Part shown: positions 7,650 to 16,893 of the stretch, piece by piece | Layout of the letters: the number at the start of each line of letters is the position of its first letter | Numbering within the stretch: position 1 is the first letter of the stretch | Assembly: GCF_003046625.1 (NCBI RefSeq) | Contig: NZ_QAAD01000011.1 | Coordinates: 85,583 to 149,582 of the forward strand | DNA length: 64,000 nt | Reading direction: 5' to 3' | From: Mangrovibacterium marinum | Lineage (GTDB): Bacteria; Bacteroidota; Bacteroidia; Bacteroidales; Prolixibacteraceae | Translations under genes and position numbers: made by a program | Notes under the pieces: generated by a model | Told to the model about the DNA's origin: nothing | Database searches by the model: none | What the model saw: the letters and a program-made list of their open reading frames with translations, nothing else

Positions 7650-10600
7650 TTATAGTGTTGCGTATGCGGTAACTTCTGCAATTACGGCAAAGTTGCCAGA
7701 TTGATCTAACTTACCGACCGACGTTCCTGCTGCATTTTTGAAGACTAAATCATCCCCAGAAAGCTCGAATGTCCATTTCTTTGTTCCGGATGCATTTCGA
7801 AGCTCGAAAAGTGAGTTTGTTTTTAAGGCTCCGGAAAACGCTCCGATTGTGCCGGTTAAAGTGCCGGTTAAAGTGCCCCCAGACAATGGTAAGGCATTCG
7901 TAATGCCATAGCCGCTCAAGGTTGTCGGCTTGCTGGTCAACGATGCAAACGTATGTGTATGCGAAGCTGCTGCTGCTCCCACCTCGCTGTATGTATAACT
8001 CGGTTTCGAAGATGCTTTTGCCCAGCTGTACACATCGCTTGCCGGGCGCGAATCACTCAGGCGGCTGTCGGTTGTCAGCACACCGTCGGTAATGCCATAG
8101 CCGCTCAAGGTTGTTGGCTTGCTGGTCAACGACGCAAACGTATGTGTATGCGAAGCTGCTGCTGCTCCCACCTCGCTGTATGTATAACTCGGTTTCGAAG
8201 ATGCTTTTGCCCAGCTGTACACATCGCTTGCCGGGCGCGAATCGCTCAGGCGGCTGTCGGTTATCAGCACACCGTCGGTAATCCCATAGCCGCTCAAGGT
8301 CGTCGGCTTGCTGGTCAACGATGCAAAGGTGTGCGTGTGCGAAGCTGCGGCTGCTCCTACTTCAGAGTATGTATAACTCGGTTTCGAAGATGCTTTTGCC
8401 CAGCTGTACACATCGCTTGCCGGGCGCGAATCGCTCAGGCGGCTGTCGGTCGTCAGCACACCGTCGGTAATCCCGTACCCGCTCAAGGTCGTCGGCTTAC
8501 TGGTCAACGATGCAAAGGTGTGCGTGTGCGAAGCTGCTGCTGCTCCTACCTCACTGTAGGTATAACTCGGTTTCGAAGATGCTTTTGCCCAGCTGTACAC
8601 GTCGCTTGCCGGGCGCGAATCGCTCAGGCGGCTGTCGGTCGTCAGCACACCGTCGGTAATCCCGTACCCGCTCAAGGTCGTCGGCTTGCTGGTCAACGAT
8701 GCAAAGGCGTGTGCATGCCCTGTCTGAAATTCGGACAACGTGGTGTAACTTAACCAATCTGGTTTGTCGGTTAATTCGATCCAGCTGCTTACACCTCCTG
8801 TCACGTTAGCCGACAGCACGCCGTTTGCGTCAATACTGAGCCCATCGCCTACCTTCACACCTCCCAACGCAGACGGTGAAGCAACCGGCAGGTTGTCCCA
8901 AATGGTGCCAGGTGTATAGCCTTCAATTCCAAATGCCGTCACTTCACCATCCGCCGCAAAGCTGGTCTTTGCCCGGATGTACTCTGACGCGGTTCCTGGG
9001 TTAACTACCTCGAAGTAATCGGTCCAGGCGGGGCGGTTATTCAAAGTATCCCAATTCGCAATCGACATGCTACCAGATGAGCCCCCAGATGCCCCTGCTC
9101 CACTAGATGACCCTGTACTTGAACTACCATTAATCACATAGTCCGACTCCTGCCCAGTGACCAATGAAAGGCTCAACACTTCAACATACTGACCTTCTAT
9201 TGTTTGGTTGAAATCATCGAAGCTAATGCCGGTTTCAAGCAGTCGTAAATTAGAGTTGTTGGCATCCGAGATAACCAGATTCATTCGTGGTATGATGTCT
9301 GCGAATGTTCCCTCATAAGCTCTACGCGGGCTGCGTTGTATGCTCGAATTTATACGACCGATCAATTCAGCCCATGAGTAAAAGGCCGATGATCCTGAAG
9401 CAAACCCGCTCGATGGAGAGCCATCAGCCCGCAAAATGCCGCCTTTATAGATAACATCGTTGTTCACGATCTGCGGGATCACTCCAATAACAAGCGATAT
9501 ATCATCGGGCACATTGTTATTATTCTGATTATTAATAACTGTAAACGATTTACTTCCGCTATAACTATCTTCCTCATCCAAAAGTAGCTCTAACGAAAAG
9601 TCAGCGTATGCAGCGCCTATAATGTCTGGGCTATTGGGGCTGTCAAGCCCTATTTTCAAAACGCCATTATTCGGAATCGGCGGGATGGTTTCCGAGAATG
9701 AACGAAGATTCTCGCCTATTTCTGCAAGTGTATACACACCAATTGTTGAAGGAAGAATTGTCGGCAAGCTGCCCGGAGTCCAAACCCATTCGTCATCACT
9801 GTTAACTAGCGAATAATAACTTCCATCTTCGGCTGCAAACCAAATATACAGCGAGAAAGTCGTATTCAGATCAGCTGAATTAGATACAATTCCGTATTTA
9901 AACGATAATTTCAAACTGCCGTTGCCAGCGTTCAAAAAATCAATGCTTTTCCAAACGCCGTCGAATATTGGAGCTGATAACTGCATAGGTATGAAGAGAT
10001 ATACATTACCATCGGAATCAAGTGGTTTTATGGCGTACCCAAACCCATCAGACACATCCCAATATTTCAGATTCCCGGAGCCGTCAAGCTGTGAAAAATC
10101 GCCATTTTTAATGACATTGCTTTGATAACCATAGTCCTGCTCGATCGTGATATTGCGAACAGCTGGAAGCATATTCATATCGGTTTCACCCTCGCTCCAC
10201 CAGCTACTTTCATCCTCAATGCTTTGAATAATGTTGCCCGATGAAACGGCAGATCCATTCTCATAAGATCTATATGTCACATCACCTCCGACTGGAATTA
10301 ATGTGTATGAGGTGATCCACCATTCGCCGTTTCGCTGCAGTATGCGGTGCCCCTGTAGTACTTGCTCCAGCACTTCAAAGCAGGTCATACCTTCAAACGC
10401 TTCGAGGTTTACGCTATGCACTTCGAAATAATCGGTTCCGACCTCCTGTTGCTCTTCTTTTAGGTCGGTTGCTGTGTTTAGATTCAAACGAACTCCCGTA
10501 TTATTCAGCAGCTGCTGAATCAACGCCAGCATCGTCATTCTACCGGTATAAGCATCGCCATTATCATCTACAAAATCAATATTGTCGAGCATCCCAAGCC

Positions 10601-10967
10601 CATCGTACGCAGTGAATTCGACCGAATAAGGAACGGCCACCAATGGTTCGCTCCAGCTGTCTGGCTCAATGAATCCGATCCAGAAGAGTTGGCCCGACTT
10701 TTCCACTTCAACCAGGTGCTTACGGGCATTGCTCGAAAACAGGTACGAAAACTCATAGTCATTTTCACTCTCAACATAGAGCGTACACTGCGAGCCGTAA
10801 ATAACAGGTATCGTGTTCGAGCTGTCGCCCCAGGTGAATTTAGCGCCTGCCGACATATAATTCCGGTAAGTCACTGCTCCTGAATAGTCAAGCTGTTTAA
10901 TGCGAACAACAGTGTTCACATCGTGGATATCTTTATATTGAAACTGAATGATAGTACCGTATGCCAT
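7650..10967 (-). CDS. Large tail/fibre protein with tandem 63-residue repeats
   Basis: 1105 residues from the ATG at 10967; a TTG two codons upstream is less likely. Residues 1 to about 600 look like a tail-tip or baseplate-type domain (start MAYGTIIQFQYKDIHDVN; GFIEPDSWSEPL). A Ser/Gly linker (SSSTGSSSGAGASGGSSGS) follows. The C-terminal half carries four full copies of a 63-residue repeat around FASLTSKPTTLSGYGITDG, plus a partial fifth, and then a typical fibre tail (LSGGTLTGTLTG...). The TLSGYGITD repeat is common in phage tail fibres. The gene probably contacts the host surface. Repeat number may change by recombination. Confidence 0.8.
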   Translation of the reverse strand: MAYGTIIQFQYKDIHDVNTVVRIKQLDYSGAVTYRNYMSAGAKFTWGDSSNTIPVIYGSQCTLYVESENDYEFSYLFSSNARKHLVEVEKSGQLFWIGFIEPDSWSEPLVAVPYSVEFTAYDGLGMLDNIDFVDDNGDAYTGRMTMLALIQQLLNNTGVRLNLNTATDLKEEQQEVGTDYFEVHSVNLEAFEGMTCFEVLEQVLQGHRILQRNGEWWITSYTLIPVGGDVTYRSYENGSAVSSGNIIQSIEDESSWWSEGETDMNMLPAVRNITIEQDYGYQSNVIKNGDFSQLDGSGNLKYWDVSDGFGYAIKPLDSDGNVYLFIPMQLSAPIFDGVWKSIDFLNAGNGSLKLSFKYGIVSNSADLNTTFSLYIWFAAEDGSYYSLVNSDDEWVWTPGSLPTILPSTIGVYTLAEIGENLRSFSETIPPIPNNGVLKIGLDSPNSPDIIGAAYADFSLELLLDEEDSYSGSKSFTVINNQNNNNVPDDISLVIGVIPQIVNNDVIYKGGILRADGSPSSGFASGSSAFYSWAELIGRINSSIQRSPRRAYEGTFADIIPRMNLVISDANNSNLRLLETGISFDDFNQTIEGQYVEVLSLSLVTGQESDYVINGSSSTGSSSGAGASGGSSGSMSIANWDTLNNRPAWTDYFEVVNPGTASEYIRAKTSFAADGEVTAFGIEGYTPGTIWDNLPVASPSALGGVKVGDGLSIDANGVLSANVTGGVSSWIELTDKPDWLSYTTLSEFQTGHAHAFASLTSKPTTLSGYGITDGVLTTDSRLSDSRPASDVYSWAKASSKPSYTYSEVGAAAASHTHTFASLTSKPTTLSGYGITDGVLTTDSRLSDSRPASDVYSWAKASSKPSYTYSEVGAAAASHTHTFASLTSKPTTLSGYGITDGVLITDSRLSDSRPASDVYSWAKASSKPSYTYSEVGAAAASHTHTFASLTSKPTTLSGYGITDGVLTTDSRLSDSRPASDVYSWAKASSKPSYTYSEVGAAAASHTHTFASLTSKPTTLSGYGITNALPLSGGTLTGTLTGTIGAFSGALKTNSLFELRNASGTKKWTFELSGDDLVFKNAAGTSVGKLDQSGNFAVIAEVTAYATL
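7912..8715 (-). repeat. 189-bp tandem repeats inside the fibre gene (four full copies plus part)
   Basis: The motif CCGCTCAAGG recurs at 7912, 8101, 8290, 8479 and 8668, exactly 189 bp (63 codons) apart. Copies differ by a few synonymous or near-synonymous changes, so they have had time to diverge while keeping the protein repeat almost unchanged. Confidence 0.95.
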
Positions 10968-10978
10968 TTTCAATGCAT

Positions 10979-11194
10979 TTAAAGAGCCTGTAGCTCGATT
11001 ATCTCGGCAACCTCTTCGGCTGTTGGTTCATGGTCGAGTGTTACCTCGTTGTACTCGTAATGCTTTGCTGAATTATCGCTTTCTGATTCAGATGCCTCTA
11101 CCTGCTTAATGTTCCAGCGCACATGCCATTTGCCAAGGCCGATTTGCTCAACCTGAAGTGGCTGCTCGTTTCTTTGTTCTGTTCTTACTTCCAT
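10979..11194 (-). CDS. Small acidic phage protein between DGR reverse transcriptase and fibre gene
   Basis: 71 residues, starting MEVRTEQRNEQPLQVEQIGL and acidic at the C-terminus (EPTAEEVAEIIELQAL). It lies 11 nt after the RT gene and 11 nt before the fibre gene, so it is cotranscribed. It is too short and of the wrong composition to be a typical Avd (basic four-helix bundle of about 120 residues). Function unknown; perhaps a small chaperone for the fibre, by position only. Confidence 0.6.
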   Translation of the reverse strand: MEVRTEQRNEQPLQVEQIGLGKWHVRWNIKQVEASESESDNSAKHYEYNEVTLDHEPTAEEVAEIIELQAL

Positions 11195-11205
11195 AGCTAT
11201 ATTTA

Positions 11206-12471
11206 TTAGGTGAATTGATAAAATCCGCTTTGCTCTACAATTACCGTTTTAAACGGCAACATCGCCTTGTTTACTTGTTGAATAGCCTTTATAAGCATGT
11301 TTGATCCGGTAAATATTACGCGAAGCTCTCCTTCGTACCTAACTTGAAGCTTCAGACACTTACGGTGTGCCGATTCGTTGTACTTGCTCTCATTCAACTC
11401 GTAGTCAACAACCTCAATTTCCTTATTTACAACTCGGTTTATTTTTATTTTTTCGCCCGACATGGGCGCGGAATCAACGGTGATTCCCAGTTCGCTAAAT
11501 AGTTTCATTCCTGTTATCGTTTTATAGAGATTAATGCAATTTCCGTGCATACACCAACCCTTGTATGAGCCAACCACCTCGGTACGCCTGTGCCCCTTTG
11601 CCTTTGCAATTTTGCGTGCAAAGCTTTGCTTAATTGTTTTACGTAGCCTGGTATGGTCGTGAAAGAACACGTACCCAAGAAAATTGATGCCGCGACTATC
11701 GACCGGAAAAACCTGCCAGTTATTCTTCAACGTGAGGTTTAAATTAACCTTCAAATAGGATTCTATTTCGGCACGAAGCCTATGCAGTGCCGCTTTGTCA
11801 CTGCCAAGTATGACCATATCGTCGCAATAGCGGAAGTAATGACGAACGTGCTTTTGTTCCTTCAACCAATGATCGAAGTAAGAGAGATAGAAATTGGCAA
11901 AATATTGACTTAAATAATTACCAATTGGCACACCTGTCGAACTATCGATAATCTCATCGAGCAAAGCAAGGAGTCGCACATCCTTAAACCGGCGGCGAAG
12001 CAGGCGCTTTAAAATAACATTATCGATGCTCGGGAAGAATTTCCGCACATCCATTTTTAAGCAATAACGTGTTTCATCCTTGTACCTAAGTGCTTGCTTG
12101 ACCCGTTTAACACCATCATGTATCCCTCTACCCTTAACACACGCGTAAGTATCGCGAATGAACGAGTTGACAAAATAGGGCTCCAGAACATTCATAATAG
12201 CATGATGCGCTATACGGTCAGGAAAGTAAGGTAAGCGGTAAATCTGCCTTAACTTTCCGGCATCTGTCACCATTTCGAAAACGCGGTAGGCTGATGTTTT
12301 GTAACTGCCATCAACAAGGCGCTGCTGCAACAAATGCAGATTCGCCTCGCGATTACGATCATGCAGATCTATACCGTACCGGCTCTTTTTGCCCTTGCGG
12401 GCAGTTTGGTCAGCCTGAACAATATTACTCATGTCGTATATCAGTTCGTATATGTTACCTACACGTTTCAT
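11206..12471 (-). CDS. Diversity-generating retroelement reverse transcriptase
   Basis: 421 residues. RT motifs are intact: KMDVRKFFPSID (first catalytic Asp), the DGR-type PIGNYLSQYFANFYLS in motif 4, and YCDD at residues 215-218 carrying the catalytic aspartates. A template repeat directly upstream (12582-12700) and a matching variable repeat in the next gene confirm the DGR assignment. The enzyme copies the template RNA with errors at adenines, and the cDNA replaces the variable repeat. Residues from about 340 form a C-terminal extension (KCLKLQVRYEGELRVIFTG...) beyond the usual thumb; it is not identified. No typical Avd gene is nearby. Confidence 0.95.
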   Translation of the reverse strand: MKRVGNIYELIYDMSNIVQADQTARKGKKSRYGIDLHDRNREANLHLLQQRLVDGSYKTSAYRVFEMVTDAGKLRQIYRLPYFPDRIAHHAIMNVLEPYFVNSFIRDTYACVKGRGIHDGVKRVKQALRYKDETRYCLKMDVRKFFPSIDNVILKRLLRRRFKDVRLLALLDEIIDSSTGVPIGNYLSQYFANFYLSYFDHWLKEQKHVRHYFRYCDDMVILGSDKAALHRLRAEIESYLKVNLNLTLKNNWQVFPVDSRGINFLGYVFFHDHTRLRKTIKQSFARKIAKAKGHRRTEVVGSYKGWCMHGNCINLYKTITGMKLFSELGITVDSAPMSGEKIKINRVVNKEIEVVDYELNESKYNESAHRKCLKLQVRYEGELRVIFTGSNMLIKAIQQVNKAMLPFKTVIVEQSGFYQFT

Positions 12472-12581
12472 TTATATTGGCTTATTAACTGTGCCGTTCT
12501 CCGATGTTTCGGATACCAGACACGTTTAAGTATTTTTTGTTTTTTGGCAAGAGCCAGGGCCTATGTGCTTTTAAAAATCAT

Positions 12582-12700
12582 AAGCAAAGCTGAGAGCCGA
12601 TATTCGAATTCGCATTCGAGGCCGTGTTATTCGTATTCGAGTACGCGAGACCGGCATTCGAACCATTATTCGCATTACCGCTGCGCAGCAACCCCCGCAA
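12582..12700 (-). other. DGR template repeat (TR)
   Basis: 119 nt between the target gene and the RT, homologous to 12749-12867 at a constant offset of 167. In the best-aligned part (12592-12700), 13 of 15 differences occur at TR adenines (coding sense), the signature of adenine-directed mutagenesis. Read in the target frame, the TR is rich in Asn codons (NANNGSNAGL, NTNNTASNANSN), as usual, so mutation of AAY codons diversifies many residues. Confidence 0.95.
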
Positions 12701-12720
12701 AGCACATACAACCAATTTTT

Positions 12721-14100
12721 TCAACCGCCGGGGCGCACGCGCCCATAAAAGCCAAGCCGAGAGCCGATAGTCGAAAACGCAAACGAGGCCGCGTGACTCG
12801 TATTCGAGCACGCGAGACCGGCATTCGAACCAGCATTCGCATCACCGCCGCGCCGCAACACCCGCAACCCCAGGCTGGTATTATTATAGAAATAGTCGCT
12901 AAAGTAGGTCGAGGAACTAGCCCCGTTATTAACCTCTGCACCAAGCATGTCGAAGTGTTCACCAGCCACAACATTCTTTAGCCACCCTTCTGATTTCGTG
13001 AATTCAAAGAACCTGCTATATTTGTTCGTAATCGTATCTTCATAGACATTTTTGTCATATATGTAAGCCAGGTATTTATCGCCTTCCGCAACGGTTTGTT
13101 TCCAGATATTGATTCCCTGAATCCACTCCCAGATATCTCCGAAAGGATTTTCCAGCCCCATAAATGTGTTCAACTTCACATTAACGTCAGCACCTGCGTC
13201 AAATGCAGTTATCACCTTGTTTACCTCTCCATCAATCAGCCCTAAGCCGATAGTCTCTCCTGTGCGAACAAGAGGATAGTTGCTATTATAGGCTCCCCAC
13301 TGCGTCCAGTCAACTGTCGTTAATCCATTACCAAGGCCACCGGAATAAAAGCCATCAACTTTTTCGCTAACTGCCTTCTGACTATTCAATGTCGCATACT
13401 TTGTTGCAAAAAGCATCATGATCGCGCTGTGTGCTGCGTAGTTAATTATTCCGAAGTTTGCACCTTGATTTTGAGCGTAGTTGAAAAATGATGTGCGACT
13501 TGTTTGCGTGCGCGGCTTTCCTAAAAATCCCTTTTCAAGTCCGTCGTTCGTAGCACTGTTATTCCCACCACGAAAGGTTGTCGATTCGTTTACAACCGAC
13601 CAAAGCGAATTGGCAGATCTATCGTATATGGCTGTGTTATTGACGACTGCCTTTGTCGTGCCTAAACACCACCCTGGGTGGCGCTTAAAGTACTGGATAC
13701 GATACGGTGATACCCATAACCTGTAATGCGTTGCATCGAGCGGCTCAACATGATAATAAAAAGGAGGCATGTAGCTCATAATATTACCTGCCGATCCATC
13801 CAGTATGGCATCAGACCCATCTTCATACAATAGCCCATTTGTGCGGTTCAGACGCTTTAAGTATCCAACACCTGAAGCATCAACGGTAAGCGTTCCCTGT
13901 ACGGCCATCTCGTTAACAACAGCATTGGCAGCCATGTCCATGTTTCCGATACGCTCCAGATCCGGATTAGCCTGTTCTGTGTCGATGATAACACCATAAG
14001 CCCTGGCAAAACGCGATGCGTACGATAGGATACCACTAAGCCCTATGTCAGCAAGCGTTAGTCCGCCTAATTTATTTGATTGAAAGGATGTCACAGCCAT
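12721..14100 (-). CDS. DGR target protein (C-type-lectin-fold variable tail protein)
   Basis: 459 residues. The last 48 or so residues, from LGLRVLRRGGDANAG to the stop, match the variable-protein ending of FGE/CLec-fold DGR targets (LR.GG...G.....S.....ASN.GSR..F). The GDIWEWIQGI motif and WNN-type loops in the middle are also typical. The variable codons lie at about residues 412-451 and are exposed on a lectin fold in known relatives such as Mtd. The gene sits between a small tail gene and the TR/RT, so the product is probably a receptor-binding tail-tip protein. It shares an overlapping stop/start with the gene at 14100-14390. Confidence 0.92.
   Translation of the reverse strand: MAVTSFQSNKLGGLTLADIGLSGILSYASRFARAYGVIIDTEQANPDLERIGNMDMAANAVVNEMAVQGTLTVDASGVGYLKRLNRTNGLLYEDGSDAILDGSAGNIMSYMPPFYYHVEPLDATHYRLWVSPYRIQYFKRHPGWCLGTTKAVVNNTAIYDRSANSLWSVVNESTTFRGGNNSATNDGLEKGFLGKPRTQTSRTSFFNYAQNQGANFGIINYAAHSAIMMLFATKYATLNSQKAVSEKVDGFYSGGLGNGLTTVDWTQWGAYNSNYPLVRTGETIGLGLIDGEVNKVITAFDAGADVNVKLNTFMGLENPFGDIWEWIQGINIWKQTVAEGDKYLAYIYDKNVYEDTITNKYSRFFEFTKSEGWLKNVVAGEHFDMLGAEVNNGASSSTYFSDYFYNNTSLGLRVLRRGGDANAGSNAGLACSNTSHAASFAFSTIGSRLGFYGRVRPGG
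12731..12744 (-). other. GC-rich hairpin downstream of the variable repeat
   Basis: GGGCGCACGCGCCC is a near-perfect palindrome lying 5 nt past the end of the VR homology and still inside the coding sequence (codons YGRVRP). DGRs often carry such a hairpin or cruciform just after the initiation-of-mutagenic-homing site, where it stimulates retrohoming. Confidence 0.7.
12749..12867 (-). other. DGR variable repeat (VR)
   Basis: C-terminal coding segment of the target gene, aligned without gaps to the TR. Substitutions cluster at positions where the TR has A in the coding sense: 13 of 15 between 12759 and 12867. The 3' end (coding sense) GCTCTCGGCTTGGC is the likely initiation-of-mutagenic-homing region; its TR counterpart differs by a few bases. 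Confidence 0.93.
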
Positions 14101-14390
14101 TATGTAAGGATATTACAAACATCAGGTACTGCGGTGCAGGAGATGCGAATGAACTGACCTGGAGTGCCATCTGTTACGTTAAACATATCTTCTTCATCAA
14201 CTATCTGCTCCGAGTCCGGAACGTCGTAAAATTTCGACAGTCCAATCCCTCGCTGAAGCTTAACTGTAGTCTGTTCTGACACACGCACTTCTATTGCTGC
14301 ATTAACGCTTGTTAGCTTGACCGCAGGGCTAACATATTCCCCATCAACAAGCACAAAGTCAGCCGCCTTGAAATTTTGCAAATTTGCCAT
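14100..14390 (-). CDS. Small phage tail-region protein, unknown function
   Basis: 96 residues starting MANLQNFKAADFVLVDGEYV, predicted mostly beta. The gene lies between the tape-measure gene and the DGR target gene, and its stop overlaps the next start (ATAATG). By position it may be a tail-tip or attachment protein for the variable protein; no motif is recognised. Confidence 0.65.
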   Translation of the reverse strand: MANLQNFKAADFVLVDGEYVSPAVKLTSVNAAIEVRVSEQTTVKLQRGIGLSKFYDVPDSEQIVDEEDMFNVTDGTPGQFIRISCTAVPDVCNILT

Positions 14391-14410
14391 TTTGTATAAT
14401 TTTTATGGAC

Positions 14411-16525
14411 TTACCGTCCGTTACGTTTTTGAAATTCTTTCTCACCTTCCTTAAAGGCGATGTAGATGTCGCCTTTACGCAGCCGCATACTTGGAACAAG
14501 CACTTTAACCTGGCTACCTCCACCGACTTGCCGGCTGCTGGTTGCATTGAGCGTGTGGCGTGGGTCGTTCCGGCGCAATACTTCCTCTCCCGAGTTAGCG
14601 CGAATCAGAACGCTGTCGCCTGAAAAGCTAGAACCTCCGATGATCCCACCGGTGGCAAACTTCGGAATTGACGACAATGCACTCGCCACTGCGGCTACTG
14701 TTGCTGCCAAGGCAACTATATTGAGCGGAAAGGGAACCTTTTGCGATGCGGCTATACCAGAGACCATCGCCTCGCTTCCTTTCGCACTTGTAACAGCAGC
14801 CGATCCAGCTACTTCAGCGCCTGTCAATGCAGCAACCTGTACAATAAGCTGCGGAATCATCTCCAGCATATTGGCTGCAAATCCAAGAAAGTTGCCGGCT
14901 GTGCCTCCAATACTTTCTCCCAACGAACTAAACTGGGATTGCAAAAACGATAAGCTATCAGACTTCGTCCATTGATTCATACTAGCAGCCATTTCGGCTA
15001 TTTCATCGTTCGGCAGACTTGATCCGATCTTCTGAAATGCATCATCAATGCCTTTCAGTGCATCTTTATTCATCGACCAGTCATCCATCGCCAGCGCTTC
15101 ATCAACTTGCTCTGAAAGCGACTTTGCGCCGCCGCTCTCATTAATGTTGACCATGCCCATGCCTTTTGCAAATCCGGCGGCATAATTAATGCCCGACGAT
15201 TGGCCGGCTGCTTGGGCATCTTCATCACTCAAGCTTATTAATTCGATCTTCTTTTTGGGGTTTAGCGTATTATTCCACGCATTCTCATAATTCTCAGCCG
15301 TCTCTTTCCCGGCGTCTACAAATACCTGCCCCATGCCCTTGAATCCATCAACCCAGGCCGATTTAATACCTTCCCAATCCATCGTAAAGATGGCCTTAAC
15401 CATCTTACCGGTCGACTTTAAATTTTCCCAAATAAGCTTCAGTCCGGCTGTTGCATAAGTAACCATCTGGTTAAAGCCGAGCTTTACATACTCAATAGCA
15501 CCACGAAAGACCACCGACTCATTATATAGATCGATGAAGTAGTTAACAATTCCAACTAATCCTTTCATACTATCATTCACCCAGCCGAGCATCGTTGTTT
15601 TAACCTGCGTTATCATCGTATTTGTGCCGCCAAACACTTGCGCTCCTGTTGCGTGAAACTCCGACAGCGTATCAGCCCACTCCATTTGAGCGGCTGTCGC
15701 TGCTCCTCCCTGGGCGATAACATCATCCAAGCTCGTATTCAAATCACCAAGCGAACGGATGAACTGAACGGCATCCTCACCAGGGCCACCAAAAATGTCG
15801 GCCAACGCCTGCCCTACAGCAGGCGATTGCTGAGGCAATGAAGTCAACTGCCGACTAACCAGCTGCATGACTTCAAACATGCTCTTATTGCCCGACGAAA
15901 TGTCATTTTGAATCTGCGTGGAACTTAACCCGATAGCATTCAGAGCATCTTTTGTCCCGTTCGTCATTTCCCGCAAACGAATGGTTCCCTCTTTAATAGC
16001 ATCGGCTGCTTTGTCGTTAAACACGCCCATCTTGTTGCCTTCAGCAATAATGGCAACCATTTCTGACGCAGCCAGGCCTGCCTCTTTAAAATGAGGGGAA
16101 TATTCAGCGACCTGCTCCAGAAAGTCGCCGTTTGAGTTGGCCGACGTTGCCAGACCTGAGTTGATGATGTCAAAAGCACCTTTGGCCGACTCTCCAAACT
16201 GATCCATCAGTAGGTCACTTGCCTTTATCGCGTCGCCTACCTCTGCATCATAAGCCTGGGCTATAGCCTGTACCTGCCCGGTCATGACATCGAGCGCAGC
16301 ACCACTTTGGCCAGTCAGCTGAGCTACTTCATTACGCACACCACTAATCTCCTGGGCATAGTCGGCAACAGCTGCCGCAGCATCCATCACCTTATCTACT
16401 GCAAACATGGCTCCGGCTGCAACAGCTGCACCCTTCAAAAGTCCGTTCAGGCCGCCTACGTCCTTATTGATCTTTTGGACATTACCGGAAAAATCAAGTA
16501 TGTATTTAAAAACCTTTGTGCTCAT
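14411..16525 (-). CDS. Phage tail tape measure protein
   Basis: 704 residues. The N-terminal 420 residues carry the TP901-type tape-measure core: an alanine-rich hydrophobic stretch (GLLKGAAVAAGAMFAVDKVM) followed by GVRNEVAQLTGQSG and helical segments. A hydrophobic C-terminal region (GNFLGFAANMLEMIPQLIV, IVALAATVAAVASAL) and a Gly/Ser segment (FATGGIIGGSSFSGDSVLIR) follow. Its length sets tail length; at roughly 1.5 angstrom per residue it suggests a tail near 100 nm. It starts one base after the stop of the -1 frame chaperone product, the usual order for long-tailed phages. Confidence 0.92.
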   Translation of the reverse strand: MSTKVFKYILDFSGNVQKINKDVGGLNGLLKGAAVAAGAMFAVDKVMDAAAAVADYAQEISGVRNEVAQLTGQSGAALDVMTGQVQAIAQAYDAEVGDAIKASDLLMDQFGESAKGAFDIINSGLATSANSNGDFLEQVAEYSPHFKEAGLAASEMVAIIAEGNKMGVFNDKAADAIKEGTIRLREMTNGTKDALNAIGLSSTQIQNDISSGNKSMFEVMQLVSRQLTSLPQQSPAVGQALADIFGGPGEDAVQFIRSLGDLNTSLDDVIAQGGAATAAQMEWADTLSEFHATGAQVFGGTNTMITQVKTTMLGWVNDSMKGLVGIVNYFIDLYNESVVFRGAIEYVKLGFNQMVTYATAGLKLIWENLKSTGKMVKAIFTMDWEGIKSAWVDGFKGMGQVFVDAGKETAENYENAWNNTLNPKKKIELISLSDEDAQAAGQSSGINYAAGFAKGMGMVNINESGGAKSLSEQVDEALAMDDWSMNKDALKGIDDAFQKIGSSLPNDEIAEMAASMNQWTKSDSLSFLQSQFSSLGESIGGTAGNFLGFAANMLEMIPQLIVQVAALTGAEVAGSAAVTSAKGSEAMVSGIAASQKVPFPLNIVALAATVAAVASALSSIPKFATGGIIGGSSFSGDSVLIRANSGEEVLRRNDPRHTLNATSSRQVGGGSQVKVLVPSMRLRKGDIYIAFKEGEKEFQKRNGR

Positions 16526-16893
16526 TTACCCCCACTTTTTAGCTAATGCTCTGAACCTTCTTTCGTCACGTTCCGGTTTATTCCCAACTTGTTCTTTCTT
16601 TTTCTTCAGGTATTCTTTCAGCTCATCATCGCCCTCAAGCTTCAGTATATCAAACTGGCTGGCTTCTTTCATTTCAGGTGGATATAGATTAACCCACGAC
16701 TGCCACCTTGCGATCTGCCACGCAGTGAGGTCTGTTCGCTTTGAGTCTTCCTCTTTTTGTTTTTTCCACAAATGCCAGGCACTTATGGTCTGGTCTGGGG
16801 TGAGCCCGAGAAAAGTCTCCAGGCTCATTCCCATTTGACCAATTGCTATGTCAAGCAATTCATATTCGTCGTCGCCGGTTATTCCGGCTTGTG
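16526..16893 (-). CDS. -1 frame extension of the tail assembly chaperone (GT-like product)
   Basis: Open frame of 122 codons entered from the upstream gene by a -1 slip at 16894-16900. After the slip it reads AQAGITGDDEYELLDIAIGQ and continues to a stop at 16526, adjacent to the tape-measure start. Considered alone it would have to begin at a TTG (16858) inside the frame, with no better start, so it is best read as the T part of a G/GT pair. The full fusion would be about 235 residues. The charged, Trp-containing helical sequence fits a tail chaperone. Confidence 0.8.

Noticed and set aside
7912..8715. Possible CRISPR-like regular repeats
   Set aside because: The period is 189 bp with no short spacers, and it codes for in-frame protein repeats.
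7953..8753. 266-codon open frame on the + strand, Cys/Arg-rich and repetitive
   Set aside because: It is the antisense of the 189-bp fibre repeats; the fibre frame on the other strand has a coherent fibre-like protein.
12578..12811. 77-codon frame over the template repeat
   Set aside because: It looks like the end of the DGR target protein only because the TR copies that sequence; TR is noncoding and the frame has no own function.
16526..16858. Independent gene starting at TTG 16858
   Set aside because: The TTG is inside a frame that is already open through the slippery site, with no start signal; the frameshift explanation is better.
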